Positions 1 to 9,051 are shown, numbered from the stretch's first letter. The stretch: 64,000 nucleotides of DNA from Nitrosospira lacus (GCF_000355765.4 NZ_CP021106.3:2079137-2143136), one strand, 5' to 3'. Notes: generated from the letters alone by a model not told the origin. Numbers and translations: made by a program.

Positions 1-2
1 TC

Positions 3-269
3 GATTGGGATCTGGCACAAGCCTATCCACGCATCGTACTTGCAGACGATACGCCGGCAGATCAGTTGAACTTCAGCTATCTCGCCGGCCTGCCGGTGCA
101 AGTGATCTACCGCCGCAAGGACTCACATCGTGTAAGCGGTGTGATCGATTCAATCCTTCAGGTTAACCCTTCCTGCCTCGCCACCTTTGCCATTGATCTG
201 GTAGGAACCGGCGACGCGGTAACGCTCATAAAAGCTTACGAGCGCACTCACACAGAGGTGGCCGCATGA
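3..269 (+). CDS. Hypothetical protein, 5'-truncated by the window edge
   Basis: The reading frame is open from base 3 to the stop at 267-269, so the true start lies outside the window; an internal TTG at 66 is unlikely to be the start because coding sequence continues upstream of it. The visible 88 residues are soluble and show no motif I recognise. Its stop overlaps the start of the next gene (ATGA), so the two are translationally coupled and probably belong to one phage or satellite replication operon. Function unknown. Confidence 0.6.
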   Translation, partial: DWDLAQAYPRIVLADDTPADQLNFSYLAGLPVQVIYRRKDSHRVSGVIDSILQVNPSCLATFAIDLVGTGDAVTLIKAYERTHTEVAA

Positions 270-1813
270 GTTTAGACCCCTATCAATCCATTGACGCAAC
301 TCCTGAGGCGCAAGCGGCTTTTAATGAAGCTATGCAGGATAGCGTGCCTGATGAAAGCGAAGCGGACGTAATCAAACGACTTGCGACCATGAACCCGCTG
401 GACTATGACAGGGCCCGGAAGAGTTGCGCTGAGAAATTAGGGGTAAAAGAAACCGCACTTGATAAAGCTGTATCCATGGCTCGCAAGGAAAAGGATGGGC
501 AGCCGGCGATGTTCAACGAGGTAGAGCCGTGGCATAGCACCGTTGACGCAGATGAAGTGTTATCTGAACTTTCCGATGCCTTCCAGCGCTATGCCGTGTT
601 GCCTCCGCACGCAGCTGATGCGCTGGCCTTGTGGTGCGCTTTCACGTGGTTTTGTGAGGTTTCGCATATCGCTCCGTTACTGGTACTTCGCAGTCCGGAA
701 AAAGGCTGCGGGAAATCCACCGTGCTGAGCATCGTTAAAAGGCTTGTCTTCAGACCATGGGTTCTATCGGGAATTAGTGCTGCTGTGCTGTATAGGGTGG
801 CGGATAAATATCGCCCCACCGTACTGATAGACGAAGGGGACACATTCCTGAATGCCGAGAACCAAGAGTTACACGGCATTATCAATAGCGGTTACAGCCA
901 GGATGCTCCTTATTTCTGGCGATGCGTAGGAGACGATCACGAACCGAAGGGGTTTTATGTATTCAGTCCCAAAGCAATAGCGTTTATTGGACATACCCGG
1001 GATACCCTGCACGACCGTGCGGTTGAAATCGAGTTACGCAGAAAGTTGGGGCATGAAAAGGTGGCCCGATTACGTCATGCAGATGGCGGCGAACTCGATA
1101 TCCTGGCTCAAAAATTAGCCCGGCTGTCTGCAGATCATCTTTACGCTTACGCGGCTATCCGTCCCACAATGCCGGAAAGCCTGCCAGACAGACAAGCAGA
1201 CAATTGGGAGCCCCTGACAGCCATTGCGCACCTTGCCGGAAGCGAGTGGGTGCAGCGCGCTACAGCAGCTGCTTTGACCCTGACCGGCACGAAACAGGAA
1301 TCCGCCCAGGCCTCAGTAGGTGTTGAATTGCTTGCTGATATTCAGAACGTATTTCAGAGCAAGCGCATAGACAAGATCCGCACGACCGAACTGGTCAACG
1401 AGCTCTGTAACGATCCGGAAGCCGGATGGTCGACATATAACCGCGGCAAGCAGATCAGCCCGCGTCAGGTTGCGAAACGACTATCCGAGTTTTCAATAAA
1501 CCCTAAACCCATCCGTTTCGCTTACGGCGAAGTACAAAAAGGATACGCCAAAGAGCAATTCACGGATGCGTTTTCCCGCTACCTTTCCCACCCTCTGGAA
1601 AATGCCATTTTAGCGGTTACAGAGTTACAGCCCAATAATGACGCGGTTCTTAGCGTAACCGATAAAAATGATGTAACCGTTACACAAATCCCATCGGTTA
1701 CAGCTACATCCAGCATTGACACGGGTTGTAACCGTGTAACCGATAAAACAGGGGATAGAGGCACACGCATAGTGAAAGGGCTAATTAACGAAAAAGCGGA
1801 GGTGACGATATGA
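266..1813 (+). CDS. DUF3631 P-loop ATPase, phage/island type
   Basis: A 515-residue protein with a Walker A motif at about residues 143-152 (SPEKGCGKST) and a Walker B-like VLIDEGD at about 186-192, followed by a winged-helix-like C-terminal part (about 360-450). This arrangement is typical of DUF3631 proteins, found in prophages, phage satellites and integrative elements, often beside primases, and presumed to act in element DNA replication. It overlaps the preceding stop and the following start by ATGA, so it sits inside a tightly coupled operon. No primase domain is visible in this polypeptide. The family call is firm; the biochemical role is inferred from the P-loop and the context. Confidence 0.85.
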   Translation: MSLDPYQSIDATPEAQAAFNEAMQDSVPDESEADVIKRLATMNPLDYDRARKSCAEKLGVKETALDKAVSMARKEKDGQPAMFNEVEPWHSTVDADEVLSELSDAFQRYAVLPPHAADALALWCAFTWFCEVSHIAPLLVLRSPEKGCGKSTVLSIVKRLVFRPWVLSGISAAVLYRVADKYRPTVLIDEGDTFLNAENQELHGIINSGYSQDAPYFWRCVGDDHEPKGFYVFSPKAIAFIGHTRDTLHDRAVEIELRRKLGHEKVARLRHADGGELDILAQKLARLSADHLYAYAAIRPTMPESLPDRQADNWEPLTAIAHLAGSEWVQRATAAALTLTGTKQESAQASVGVELLADIQNVFQSKRIDKIRTTELVNELCNDPEAGWSTYNRGKQISPRQVAKRLSEFSINPKPIRFAYGEVQKGYAKEQFTDAFSRYLSHPLENAILAVTELQPNNDAVLSVTDKNDVTVTQIPSVTATSSIDTGCNRVTDKTGDRGTRIVKGLINEKAEVTI

Positions 1814-2259
1814 GCCCTGCAGAAATGATCGATCAGGCAACTTCGGAAGGGTTGAGCCTGACAATTTCCCCTGACGGAAATATCAGGGTCGTCGGCGACC
1901 AAAACATCATTGATATATGGAAACCGCTTATCCGGGAACGTAAAGCCGAGATTGTTGAGCTACTCAGGAAGGATTTAAGTAAGCAGCGGGTATTGGAAAT
2001 GCTCGGAACCGATGCAGGTAAAAAGTATGCGTTTTTGGTAGACGATGCGACGACCGATCCGGTAGGGGTAACGGTAGCGATAAGAGGCATTGCGTTATTC
2101 GAGATGCACATCCCGCACGCTCATTACGATGGCCTGGCCCTCCTCCAGGTAATTGAGCAACACAGCATGGAGAAAACGACTTGCGCCAATACCACCCCCT
2201 CACCCGAGGCAAAAGAACTCAGCCATGTTCCTGGTGAGCTGAAAAGGAAGGCCGCGTGA
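1810..2259 (+). CDS. Hypothetical protein with TubC-docking-like N-terminus
   Basis: 149 residues, translationally coupled to the DUF3631 ATPase by an ATGA overlap. The first ~60 residues (a short helix, two strands around LSLTISPDGNIRVVG, then a helix rich in charged residues) resemble the small TubC N-terminal docking-domain fold that is common in phage and island proteins of unknown role. The C-terminal half has no recognised motif. Coupling to the ATPase suggests a partner in element replication, but that is inference. Confidence 0.6.
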   Translation: MSPAEMIDQATSEGLSLTISPDGNIRVVGDQNIIDIWKPLIRERKAEIVELLRKDLSKQRVLEMLGTDAGKKYAFLVDDATTDPVGVTVAIRGIALFEMHIPHAHYDGLALLQVIEQHSMEKTTCANTTPSPEAKELSHVPGELKRKAA

Positions 2260-2313
2260 ACTCACAGCACAGAATTAACACAACACCGCTCAAAAGCGGA
2301 AAGGAAAAATAGT

Positions 2314-2559
2314 ATGTTCAACTCACTGGTTCGCATCGAATTGGAAAGTCTTCGATTCCGTCAAGCGCGGCTCAAGGATCTGTTTCAACGTGGAGCCGCC
2401 ACTGCAGCGGAATTGCGGCAGGTTGAAAAGGACATTGAGAAAATAAAAACTGACGCGGCAAAAGAGACGTCAGCGGCAATTGTGCGTGAGGCCAACCATA
2501 CGGCCGTGCAATATCACTTTTACAGCGATCCACCCTCTCCCTGGATAGTGAAGAAATGA
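2314..2559 (+). CDS. Small hypothetical protein, helical
   Basis: 81 residues, with AAAGGAAAA just upstream of the ATG as ribosome binding site. The central part (about 10-60) is rich in Leu, Glu, Lys and Arg and should form a helical hairpin; the C-terminus is aromatic and proline-containing. No family recognised. It lies between the replication-like genes and the baseplate-hub-like gene on the same strand. Confidence 0.5.
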   Translation: MFNSLVRIELESLRFRQARLKDLFQRGAATAAELRQVEKDIEKIKTDAAKETSAAIVREANHTAVQYHFYSDPPSPWIVKK

Positions 2560-2613
2560 CGAGCCACTGTGGCCAGCCCCTATTCACCCGCCAATGCCAA
2601 TCCGGAGTTCACT

Positions 2614-3531
2614 ATGACGCAGCAATATATTAGAAAAGCCAGCCTTATCATAGGCGCTGGCTCCGATGCACTTGACCTGTCAAAAATGCAGTTTACTTTC
2701 AACGTTCAGGCTGCGGTGATCAGCACGCCAACAACCGCTTTCATCCGCGTATTCAACCTGTCAGGGAAAACCGCCCGCCGCGTCACCGAAGAGGGTGAGC
2801 TCATAATCCTCTCTGCTGGCTACGGAGGTAATTTCAATACCATATTCCAAGGCCAGATTACCCAGGCCAGAATCGGGCGCGAGAATGGCACAGATACTTA
2901 TCTTGATATCACTGCTGCCGATGGGGATCAGATTTATAACTTCGCGGTAGTCAATTTCAGCGTAGCAGCGGGTTCCAATGCTATCGGAAGGCTTCGCATG
3001 TTAGCCACTGCAGCTGGTATGCCAGAGGGAACGATCCAGGCGCCAGAGAACGGACCAAAGCTGAGCCGCGGTGTCGTCTACTTCGGCTTGGTGCGTGACT
3101 GCCTCCGGCAGGAGTGCGCCTCCATCGGAACGAACTGGTCCATCAATGATGGGAAGCTGGATGTGATTGCGGAGGGCGGCTACAAGGAAGGGGAAATACC
3201 GGTTATCACCTCTGCAACCGGGATGATCGGGGTACCAGAACAGAACGGGCTGGGTATTTCCTTCAAGTGTTTACTGAACCCCCACCTGCGGAAAGATGAG
3301 CGAGTCCAGATCGATAACGCACTCATCCGTCAATTCGGCTACACGACTTCCAATCTGGAAATAGCTAAGCAGTTCGCATCCATTCCCACATTAACTACCG
3401 ATGGCATTTATAAAATCCTCTATGTGAATCACTACGGGGACACGCGTGGGAATGACTGGTATTCGGATGTGGTTGCTTCTTCGGATATCAAGAATAAAGC
3501 GCAACTTCAATTTATGCCTAAGATTTCATAA
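2614..3531 (+). CDS. Phage baseplate hub-like protein
   Basis: 305 residues from the chosen ATG. A GTG at 2569 would add 15 residues, but GGAG at 2603-2606 sits at proper spacing before the ATG at 2614. The sequence (a beta-rich first domain with an IRVFNLSGKTA stretch, then a G-Y-GG-N-FQGQIT motif) resembles baseplate hub proteins of long-tailed phages (gp27/gpD type), which sit at the tail centre and hold the spike. No other tail gene is nearby, which is odd for a complete prophage. The hub assignment comes from remembered family features and is moderate. Confidence 0.6.
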   Translation: MTQQYIRKASLIIGAGSDALDLSKMQFTFNVQAAVISTPTTAFIRVFNLSGKTARRVTEEGELIILSAGYGGNFNTIFQGQITQARIGRENGTDTYLDITAADGDQIYNFAVVNFSVAAGSNAIGRLRMLATAAGMPEGTIQAPENGPKLSRGVVYFGLVRDCLRQECASIGTNWSINDGKLDVIAEGGYKEGEIPVITSATGMIGVPEQNGLGISFKCLLNPHLRKDERVQIDNALIRQFGYTTSNLEIAKQFASIPTLTTDGIYKILYVNHYGDTRGNDWYSDVVASSDIKNKAQLQFMPKIS

Positions 3532-3549
3532 AACCACCAAAAGGAATCA

Positions 3550-4119
3550 ATGATGAGACAACATATCACCGCAGCACAAACCAAACTGCAAGAACTTCAA
3601 GACCGCCATACCGCTGCTACCGAATTGGCACAGACCACGCTTGATAAAGCAACACGGGTCAAGCGGGAAGCATACGAGCGCCTGCTTCGTGCCCGAGCGA
3701 GCGGAGCGGCAGATGTATCCGAGTTGCACATTGCACATGAGAAGGCCACCACTGCCCTGCAGGCCGCCCAGCTTGAAGCCGATACCTCCAGCACAGTTGC
3801 GGCAATGCTGGAGCCGCAACTCGAGGACGCCAAGGCTGAATTGACGCAGGCTGAATCTGATCACGCAGCCGCCAGGTTGGATGCTCTAAAGGAAGCTCAA
3901 CGCGTAGAAAGGGAGCGTTACGCCAAAGCGCAGGAAGAAATGATGGATGCGGATCTTAAGGGGGTGGTTATTCATAACAGACTGGCAAGGTTATTGAGGA
4001 CAAAAGATGGTTTCTACGACCACGTCTATCACCCCATCTCTTTTGACCGAGAGATGCTCTTAACAAAGGGGAAAATTATTTCCCGTTATGAAGCGGAAAT
4101 TGAGGTGATCGGAGAATGA
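3550..4119 (+). CDS. Coiled-coil hypothetical protein
   Basis: 189 residues; about residues 5-140 are Ala/Glu/Lys/Arg/Gln rich with heptad-like spacing and are probably one long coiled coil, followed by a globular C-terminus of about 50 residues. Two adjacent ATGs exist (3550 and 3553); AAGGA at 3541-3545 fits the second slightly better. The stop overlaps the start of a 55-residue gene (ATGA). Family not recognised. Its place directly after the hub-like gene suggests membership of the same element. Confidence 0.55.
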   Translation: MMRQHITAAQTKLQELQDRHTAATELAQTTLDKATRVKREAYERLLRARASGAADVSELHIAHEKATTALQAAQLEADTSSTVAAMLEPQLEDAKAELTQAESDHAAARLDALKEAQRVERERYAKAQEEMMDADLKGVVIHNRLARLLRTKDGFYDHVYHPISFDREMLLTKGKIISRYEAEIEVIGE

Positions 4120-4283
4120 TGATGAAGCGAAAACACTACTTTAAAGACGCCACAGCACTGCGTTACCTGGAACCACTAAAGCAAACAGTCATAGTGCGCG
4201 CAATGGATGCGGTAACTGCCAAAGGTGAATTATTGAAAGCCAATATCGCGAAGATGCGTGAAGCGCGTAAAGGAAAATTTTAA
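4116..4283 (+). CDS. Small basic hypothetical protein (55 aa)
   Basis: A short reading frame beginning with three consecutive Met codons; the first ATG overlaps the stop of the coiled-coil gene. GGAG at 4111-4114 provides a ribosome binding site for the second or third ATG. The product is strongly basic (KRK near the start, RKGK at the end) and helical. The tight overlap and lack of internal rare features support it as a real, translationally coupled gene. Function unknown. Confidence 0.5.
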   Translation: MMMKRKHYFKDATALRYLEPLKQTVIVRAMDAVTAKGELLKANIAKMREARKGKF

Positions 4284-4410
4284 TAAGAAAACCAGGTAAC
4301 TATTCTTCCGGCAGGTGCTCCGCATTGCACCCCGTTAGTCATGAGTGGGTAAACCGTGACAGCCAGTGATAGCGTCAGGATCCTTCGCTGCGTGCTGGTA
4401 GCAGACCGAA

Positions 4411-4439
4411 ACCCTCAGCCTCAAAAGCTGGGGGTTTTT
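4411..4439 (+). terminator. Rho-independent terminator
   Basis: An 8-bp stem (CCCTCAGC pairing with GCTGGGGG through one G-U pair) around a short A-rich loop, followed directly by five T. It closes the operon-like run of plus-strand genes that ends at 4283. Confidence 0.75.
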
Positions 4440-4572
4440 CTGCCGAATAAGTACGCAGTTTATGAACACGCAAACCTAGCAACCACGAGGGATAGAGTGC
4501 CATTGTGACCGAGTTTCCGTGCAATTTGTACGAACTCGCAGAGATAACGAACTATTTTTGAAAGGGGTATTT

Positions 4573-4794
4573 ATGGCACGTACCTGGACAGCTGAACAGA
4601 AAGCCCGGCAGTCGGCTTTAATCCAATCCTGGAAACCTTGGGAAAGCTCTACAGGGCCAAAGACAGACGAGGGCAAGGTAACGGCTTCACAGAACCGCCA
4701 GCGCTCGTTAGAGCGTGCCAGACAGGGAGTAATAGAGGCTAGGGAAACGTTACAATCCGCGCAGGCGAGGCTTCAAAAATTAACCCGGCGATGA
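4573..4794 (+). CDS. Small hypothetical protein with STGPKT motif
   Basis: 73 residues from the ATG at 4573, preceded by AAAGGGG at 4561-4567; an upstream start at 4519 lacks such a site. The sequence W-K-P-W-x-S-S-T-G-P-K-T-x-E-G-K is a conserved pattern of short proteins that recur in proteobacterial phages and islands, followed by a basic helical C-terminus. Their function is not established. It lies after a terminator, so it is probably transcribed separately. Confidence 0.6.
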   Translation: MARTWTAEQKARQSALIQSWKPWESSTGPKTDEGKVTASQNRQRSLERARQGVIEARETLQSAQARLQKLTRR

Positions 4795-5067
4795 GCCGTG
4801 TCTCACGTCGATGGATGGCATGTCGGCATATTTTCCACAATATTTTTACGGCCTTATGGATGTACTTGAGTAAAAAGACAATCCTCTTGTGGCCCGATAT
4901 TTGCTTTACAGATCAGGGGCTAGCTCAGGGTCGGCCTCCATCAAGAATCATGCCGTTATGAACGACTATACGACAGTCCCACTTTTGCTAGAAGCACGGT
5001 AGCAGCGCTTGATAGACTTCCTGAAAGAACGAGTCGGGGAATTAAAAGGACAGGGATAGTTGGAAAT

Positions 5068-5517
5068 ATGAGAAAAACGATAGTCTCTTTATGGTTCATG
5101 CTAACCTGCGGCTCAGCGCAGGCAGTTAATGTTTTCTACGCTCCAGTGCCAGATCCCGATACCAATGAAACTCATGTGTTGTATTTAACGAATGAGCATA
5201 GCAAAGCATGCCAGGACCCTTATTTTGTAACCCGCCTTGAGACAGTTGACGGGAAACCACTTAAAAGCCAGATCGTTTGCTGGGAATTCGACATTCATAC
5301 ATGGATGCGCATCATCACCGCTGATGGAGAAGTGATAAACATTATGGATATCACAAAGGTGATTCCTGGATCCGAGGGTGAGGCCAATGCAATTCAGAAC
5401 GCATCTTTAAAGCGATATCAAAATATGCAGATGGAGAGTGCAAATGCAATTCTTATGGAACAAAAAAGAAAAAAAGACATGGTGCGATCTTTGGAAAATG
5501 CCAACATTCACCGCTGA
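5068..5517 (+). CDS. Secreted hypothetical protein
   Basis: 149 residues with a clear signal peptide (basic MRK, hydrophobic core, cleavage after the Ala-Gln-Ala near residue 19). The mature part has two Cys (about residues 49 and 72) that could form a disulfide in the periplasm, and a charged helical tail (about 110-149). No family recognised. It is the last gene before the island boundary at 5708 and may be cargo of the first element. Confidence 0.6.
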   Translation: MRKTIVSLWFMLTCGSAQAVNVFYAPVPDPDTNETHVLYLTNEHSKACQDPYFVTRLETVDGKPLKSQIVCWEFDIHTWMRIITADGEVINIMDITKVIPGSEGEANAIQNASLKRYQNMQMESANAILMEQKRKKDMVRSLENANIHR

Positions 5518-5707
5518 TTCCGAAAACCACGAACGTCTAAGCAATACCACCCCGCCCTCACCCTACCTTAAACACCTCAATAGCCGTTAAAATTCATGAT
5601 ATTCTCCGGTAATAGTCAATGAGTGACGGTATTTTTGACGGTATTATGTTTATAAGTCAATTAATAAATATATAATTAACATGTGGTTAGATCGTTAATT
5701 CGGATGA

Positions 5708-5797
5708 GGCTCCGGCACCAGAAGATGAATATATAAACATCTATATTCAATAAGTTAAGCGCATTATTGCTTCCCTGTGGTGGTACTTTTGTGGTAC
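5708..5797 (+). repeat. Left direct repeat of a 13-kb island (attL-like)
   Basis: About 90 bp that recurs at 18663-18754 in the same orientation with roughly eight mismatches and two single-base gaps; the core between about 5744 and 5772 is identical. The left edge resembles a degraded tRNA-Phe 3' end (GGCTCCGGCACCA), the right edge carries two GGTAC motifs, and the integrase gene begins here. The 190 bases between 5518 and 5707 hold no gene; a related GGTATTTTTGACGGTATT motif lies at about 5630. Confidence 0.75.
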
Positions 5798-5802
5798 TAT
5801 CC

Positions 5803-7161
5803 ATGAAACTATCGCTTGGGAGCATATTCAAAGTGTCTATCCGCTACGTCTATCAACGGGGTGACACCTACTATTACCAGAGAAAAATACCCCTCGACCT
5901 CATAGAGCGTTATGGTGGTACTCAGCTCATCAAGGTAAATCTCAAGACCGCCGATTTAAAGCAGGTAGCGAAACAAGTCGGTGCGCTCAATAAACAGTAC
6001 GAATCAATTTGGGCCTCACTTCGGGTTAATCACAGCCTGAAGCCCCTGGGTATCCATCAAGCAGCCATTAAGCTACTCTCACAGTATGGCCTGAAGCCCC
6101 AGCCAGCCAGCAATGAAGAACCCAATCTTGACCAGTTTATTGATGCCCTTCAACAAAAGCATGAGGGATATGTTCAAGATGATTATGGTAATTGGCAGGA
6201 GGTCCCCCCGGAGGATTTCCTAGACCCGGTATCGTTAGAAGCCCTTAGGTTAATCAATGAGGGCTCCACATTCCGGCTCAGTGATGCTCTCAAAGTTTAC
6301 CTTGATGGTCACAAGAAGAAGAACGATAAGAAATTCAGAGTCTATGTCAGCCGTGTGTGGGATAGGCTCATAGCCATATTAGGTGACAAGGATTTTGAGC
6401 AAGTAACACGGGCAGATGCTAATGGGTTTGTTGCCAAGGGCATTGCTGAAGGCTCCAAGACCACCACTGTCGAGCGGCAAGTTAGCGCGATTAGGGCTGT
6501 ATTCAATGTGGTTATTATTGAAAGAGAGATAGCTAAAGTTAACCCCTTTCTCAGTTTGAGGATAGCTAGTCTCGGCGAGGACTCAAAGGTGAGGGGAACA
6601 TTCGATAGCAACCAGCTGGCAACCCTGATACGTGAATGTAAGAACAAGGATGATGATGTACGTTGGCTACTCGCTCTACAGATTGACCTGGGGTGCCGCC
6701 TTGCTGAAACTACTGGACTTGCGCTATCTGACCTACACCTGAATGAAAGCGTTCCTTACGTTTCCTTTAGGCCCCACCCGTGGAGGTCACTAAAGACCGC
6801 ATCTAGTAAAAGGAATATTCCACTTGTCGGTGTTTCCCTATGGGCCGCGCAAAGGGTTGTGCAGTCAGCTAAGAAGGGACAACTCTATGCTTTCCCCCGC
6901 TACACCAGTGAAACCGAATGTAAGGCTAACAATTCTTCCGCAACTCTCAATAAGTGGATTGGTTCACTAGGCATCGACAAGACCACCCATGAGCTACGTC
7001 ACACAATGAGGGATAGGCTACGCCATGCACACGCCCCCAAGCCTATCCAGGATGCTGTGGGAGGATGGGGGAGGGAGGATGTAGGTGACACCTATGGCTT
7101 GGGTTACGGGCTCGTACACCTCAAGGAGTGGCTTGATAAAGTAGCGTCGGTTGTTATTTAA
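5803..7161 (+). CDS. int: Tyrosine recombinase / integrase (DUF6538 N-terminus)
   Basis: About 452 residues. The N-terminal YVYQRGDTYYYQRKIP stretch is the SAM-like/DUF6538 arm typical of island integrases. Catalytic residues are visible: Arg in GCRLAE (about residue 299), His-x-x-Arg in HELRH (about 396-399), and the Tyr nucleophile in DTYGLGY (about 431). It would catalyse integration and excision at the flanking repeats. Start choice is uncertain: TTG at 5767, ATG at 5803, or GTG at 5833 with GGGAG at 5818-5822. Its position immediately inside the left repeat is the usual place for a tRNA-targeting integrase. Confidence 0.88.
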   Translation: MKLSLGSIFKVSIRYVYQRGDTYYYQRKIPLDLIERYGGTQLIKVNLKTADLKQVAKQVGALNKQYESIWASLRVNHSLKPLGIHQAAIKLLSQYGLKPQPASNEEPNLDQFIDALQQKHEGYVQDDYGNWQEVPPEDFLDPVSLEALRLINEGSTFRLSDALKVYLDGHKKKNDKKFRVYVSRVWDRLIAILGDKDFEQVTRADANGFVAKGIAEGSKTTTVERQVSAIRAVFNVVIIEREIAKVNPFLSLRIASLGEDSKVRGTFDSNQLATLIRECKNKDDDVRWLLALQIDLGCRLAETTGLALSDLHLNESVPYVSFRPHPWRSLKTASSKRNIPLVGVSLWAAQRVVQSAKKGQLYAFPRYTSETECKANNSSATLNKWIGSLGIDKTTHELRHTMRDRLRHAHAPKPIQDAVGGWGREDVGDTYGLGYGLVHLKEWLDKVASVVI

Positions 7162-7227
7162 CTGTAACCAAACAACTTAATAAAATACTTGAGTTAATCA
7201 ATTCAAGGCTATGATCTAAGGCTTGGA

Positions 7228-7863
7228 ATGTGGATAGTTGTTGGTATTATCGTGGTCGTAGTGGTTCTCTACTTCATCCTCTCAGGCAACAAGAAGGGGA
7301 AGCACAGAAGTCAGGGGTTAAGCACCCCGCCACCTAAGGAAGCAGCCCAGCTACCTAAGGCTGAGACATCAGATGTTATAGGCTTACTCCTCCCCGTTGA
7401 AGAAAGTGATAAACAGGTCTTGAGGTTCTTCAAGGTACCCATCAAGGGCCTCAACCAGACAACAGCAAGGGCAGAGGTAGCCAAACTACAGGCTGACCCT
7501 GAGAAGGCAGCAGCATGGGACCAGAGGCCAGCGGAAGCCATACAGAAGGAGTTCTACAAGTTCTTCGGGGTCAAGGTCCCTCGCGGTTTAACCCATATAG
7601 CTGCTGCTGATTATATCGGCAAGCACCAGCAGACCCTAGATTCTCAACAGCTTGATGATTGGAGTTCGTACCGGTCCATCCTTGGTGACCTATTAGACAA
7701 GGACACCCGTGATTGCTATTACATCAAGAAGCCTTCTGTAGCCACGATTAGGGCAGCGATTGAGGCACTGAGGCAGTCAGGGATGTCCTTAAGTGACTTG
7801 GAGGGCGACCTAGAAATTGTCACCCAGAAGCTAATTGAGCTACAGCCAGAATTGGAAAGGTAG
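7228..7863 (+). CDS. Membrane-anchored hypothetical protein
   Basis: 211 residues. Residues 2-18 form one strongly hydrophobic Val/Ile-rich segment, followed by a basic stretch, so the protein is probably anchored at its N-terminus with the remainder in the cytoplasm. A Pro/Ala linker is followed by a soluble helical domain with no recognised motif. It is 66 bp downstream of the integrase on the same strand and may be co-transcribed. Function unknown. Confidence 0.55.
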   Translation: MWIVVGIIVVVVVLYFILSGNKKGKHRSQGLSTPPPKEAAQLPKAETSDVIGLLLPVEESDKQVLRFFKVPIKGLNQTTARAEVAKLQADPEKAAAWDQRPAEAIQKEFYKFFGVKVPRGLTHIAAADYIGKHQQTLDSQQLDDWSSYRSILGDLLDKDTRDCYYIKKPSVATIRAAIEALRQSGMSLSDLEGDLEIVTQKLIELQPELER

Positions 7864-7897
7864 TATTAAGGTGCTGGTGTTATGGGGAACCACTAGG

Positions 7898-8080
7898 GAC
7901 CAAGTAGTTTTACCACAAATTTACGAGAGGGTACCCTACACGGTTCCGCTAGAGGTTTTCCCCCGTGCCACCAAGCGAGTCCATGAGCTACACTCGAAAA
8001 CCCCATCGATTCTGCTAGAAGCAGGCAGGAGCACATAATGCCACAGCCTGTTACTGAGCGGTTATCAACCACTGAACTAT
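7898..8080. repeat. Diverged repeat, copy 1 (3' flank of the 8051-8803 gene)
   Basis: This stretch aligns with 8907-9050. The best blocks are AGTTTTRCCAYAAATTTA followed by GAGAGGTACC, then a GAGGTTTTCCCCC-like block, then TTACTGAGCGGTTAT against CTATTGAGCAGTTAT. Both copies lie just beyond the 3' end of a minus-strand gene, and this one overlaps that gene's last codons. Confidence 0.55.
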
Positions 8081-8803
8081 GGGCCTCCCCTGTTCTATGC
8101 TGGTCCCAATGAGCCTCATAATCTGGTCCACATGCACAACATCCTTGCTTCTGTCCCATAGTGCCTTCCAAACTGTCATTACCTTAGAGTAACCTGCCTT
8201 ATCTTTTGCGTCGTTCCCCGGGTCAGCACTAGAGGCTGTTCTAAACCCCTCGTGAAAAGCGTTAGTTATCGCGCTACCACCGCTTATAGGATAATCACGA
8301 ATCCCCTCTTCAATAATAGAAAGATGGCGAAGTAGGAACTCTCTCACCAAGGGTGAAAAGGATGAGTCTTCAATTTCTTTTCTAGCTTCCATTACCAAAT
8401 CCAGCAAGATTTCCAAATCACTGGTGGGGAGTGCAGCCTCTGGTGGAATAATCTCAACACAAAATCTCAGTGAAAGGAGAGTTTCATTTGGTAGTCGGTT
8501 TCTATAATTGCCCCACGCAGCATCTAGGTTGGAGACAGAGACGATTCTCCTTATGTTTTCCAGGTGTGGTATGTATAACCCCTTTGAGAAAGGTTTATCA
8601 GCCATTAGTCTCTGAATAAGGTTAATCTCATTCCGAATTAATCCTAACTTCTCTTGGACTTCGTGGGGGTCGTCCTTAGATATCTCTATATCAAGCCCAA
8701 GTACGGTGGACCAGGCTTGAACCATTGGCATTGACTCAGGGATGGTCTGAATTTTTTCGATAATCACCTGGAGTCTTCTTGCAGAATTCGTATACTCGTC
8801 CAT
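8051..8803 (-). CDS. Hypothetical protein, island cargo
   Basis: 250 residues, soluble, helical, acidic and Leu-rich throughout, with no membrane segment and no motif I recognise. It shares strand and 3'-flanking repeat with the zinc-ribbon/NDT-like gene upstream, from which it is separated by about 250 bp, so it may have its own promoter. Proteins of this type occur as accessory cargo; a defence-related role is possible only by association with its neighbour. Confidence 0.6.
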   Translation of the reverse strand: MDEYTNSARRLQVIIEKIQTIPESMPMVQAWSTVLGLDIEISKDDPHEVQEKLGLIRNEINLIQRLMADKPFSKGLYIPHLENIRRIVSVSNLDAAWGNYRNRLPNETLLSLRFCVEIIPPEAALPTSDLEILLDLVMEARKEIEDSSFSPLVREFLLRHLSIIEEGIRDYPISGGSAITNAFHEGFRTASSADPGNDAKDKAGYSKVMTVWKALWDRSKDVVHVDQIMRLIGTSIEQGRPIVQWLITAQ

Positions 8804-8906
8804 TTTCTCTCACAGTAGGGCGTTTCTTGACGGCTTATAAAAGTTACTTTGATATATTTACACAACGGTATATTGCGACTTCACCCTGCGTACCACTGCT
8901 GCGACA

Positions 8907-9050
8907 CTAAATAGTTTTGCCATAAATTTATCGAGAGGTACCTTACGTCATGGCGGTGGAGCTTTCCCCCCTTGCCTCCCATTTGAGTCCGTGAACAGCA
9001 CCAGGACGACCTGCCGCTCATTGCATCCACTATTGAGCAGTTATTAATCA
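8907..9050. repeat. Diverged repeat, copy 2 (3' flank of the 9052-10017 gene)
   Basis: Partner of the repeat at 7898-8080; it lies between the two minus-strand genes and ends next to the stop codon of the zinc-ribbon/NDT-like gene. About 40 bp at the left edge match best (near 80 percent by eye), with weaker blocks after it and a deletion of about 30 bp relative to copy 1. Confidence 0.55.
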
Positions 9051-9051
9051 T

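Noticed and set aside
4290-4440. Possible tRNA or tmRNA near the first terminator
   Set aside because: No cloverleaf, no TTCRA loop with acceptor pairing; only the terminator hairpin is supported.
7835-8038. 67-codon open frame overlapping the end of the gene at 7228
   Set aside because: It runs into the repeat region at 7898 and its composition does not look coding; the repeat better explains the sequence.
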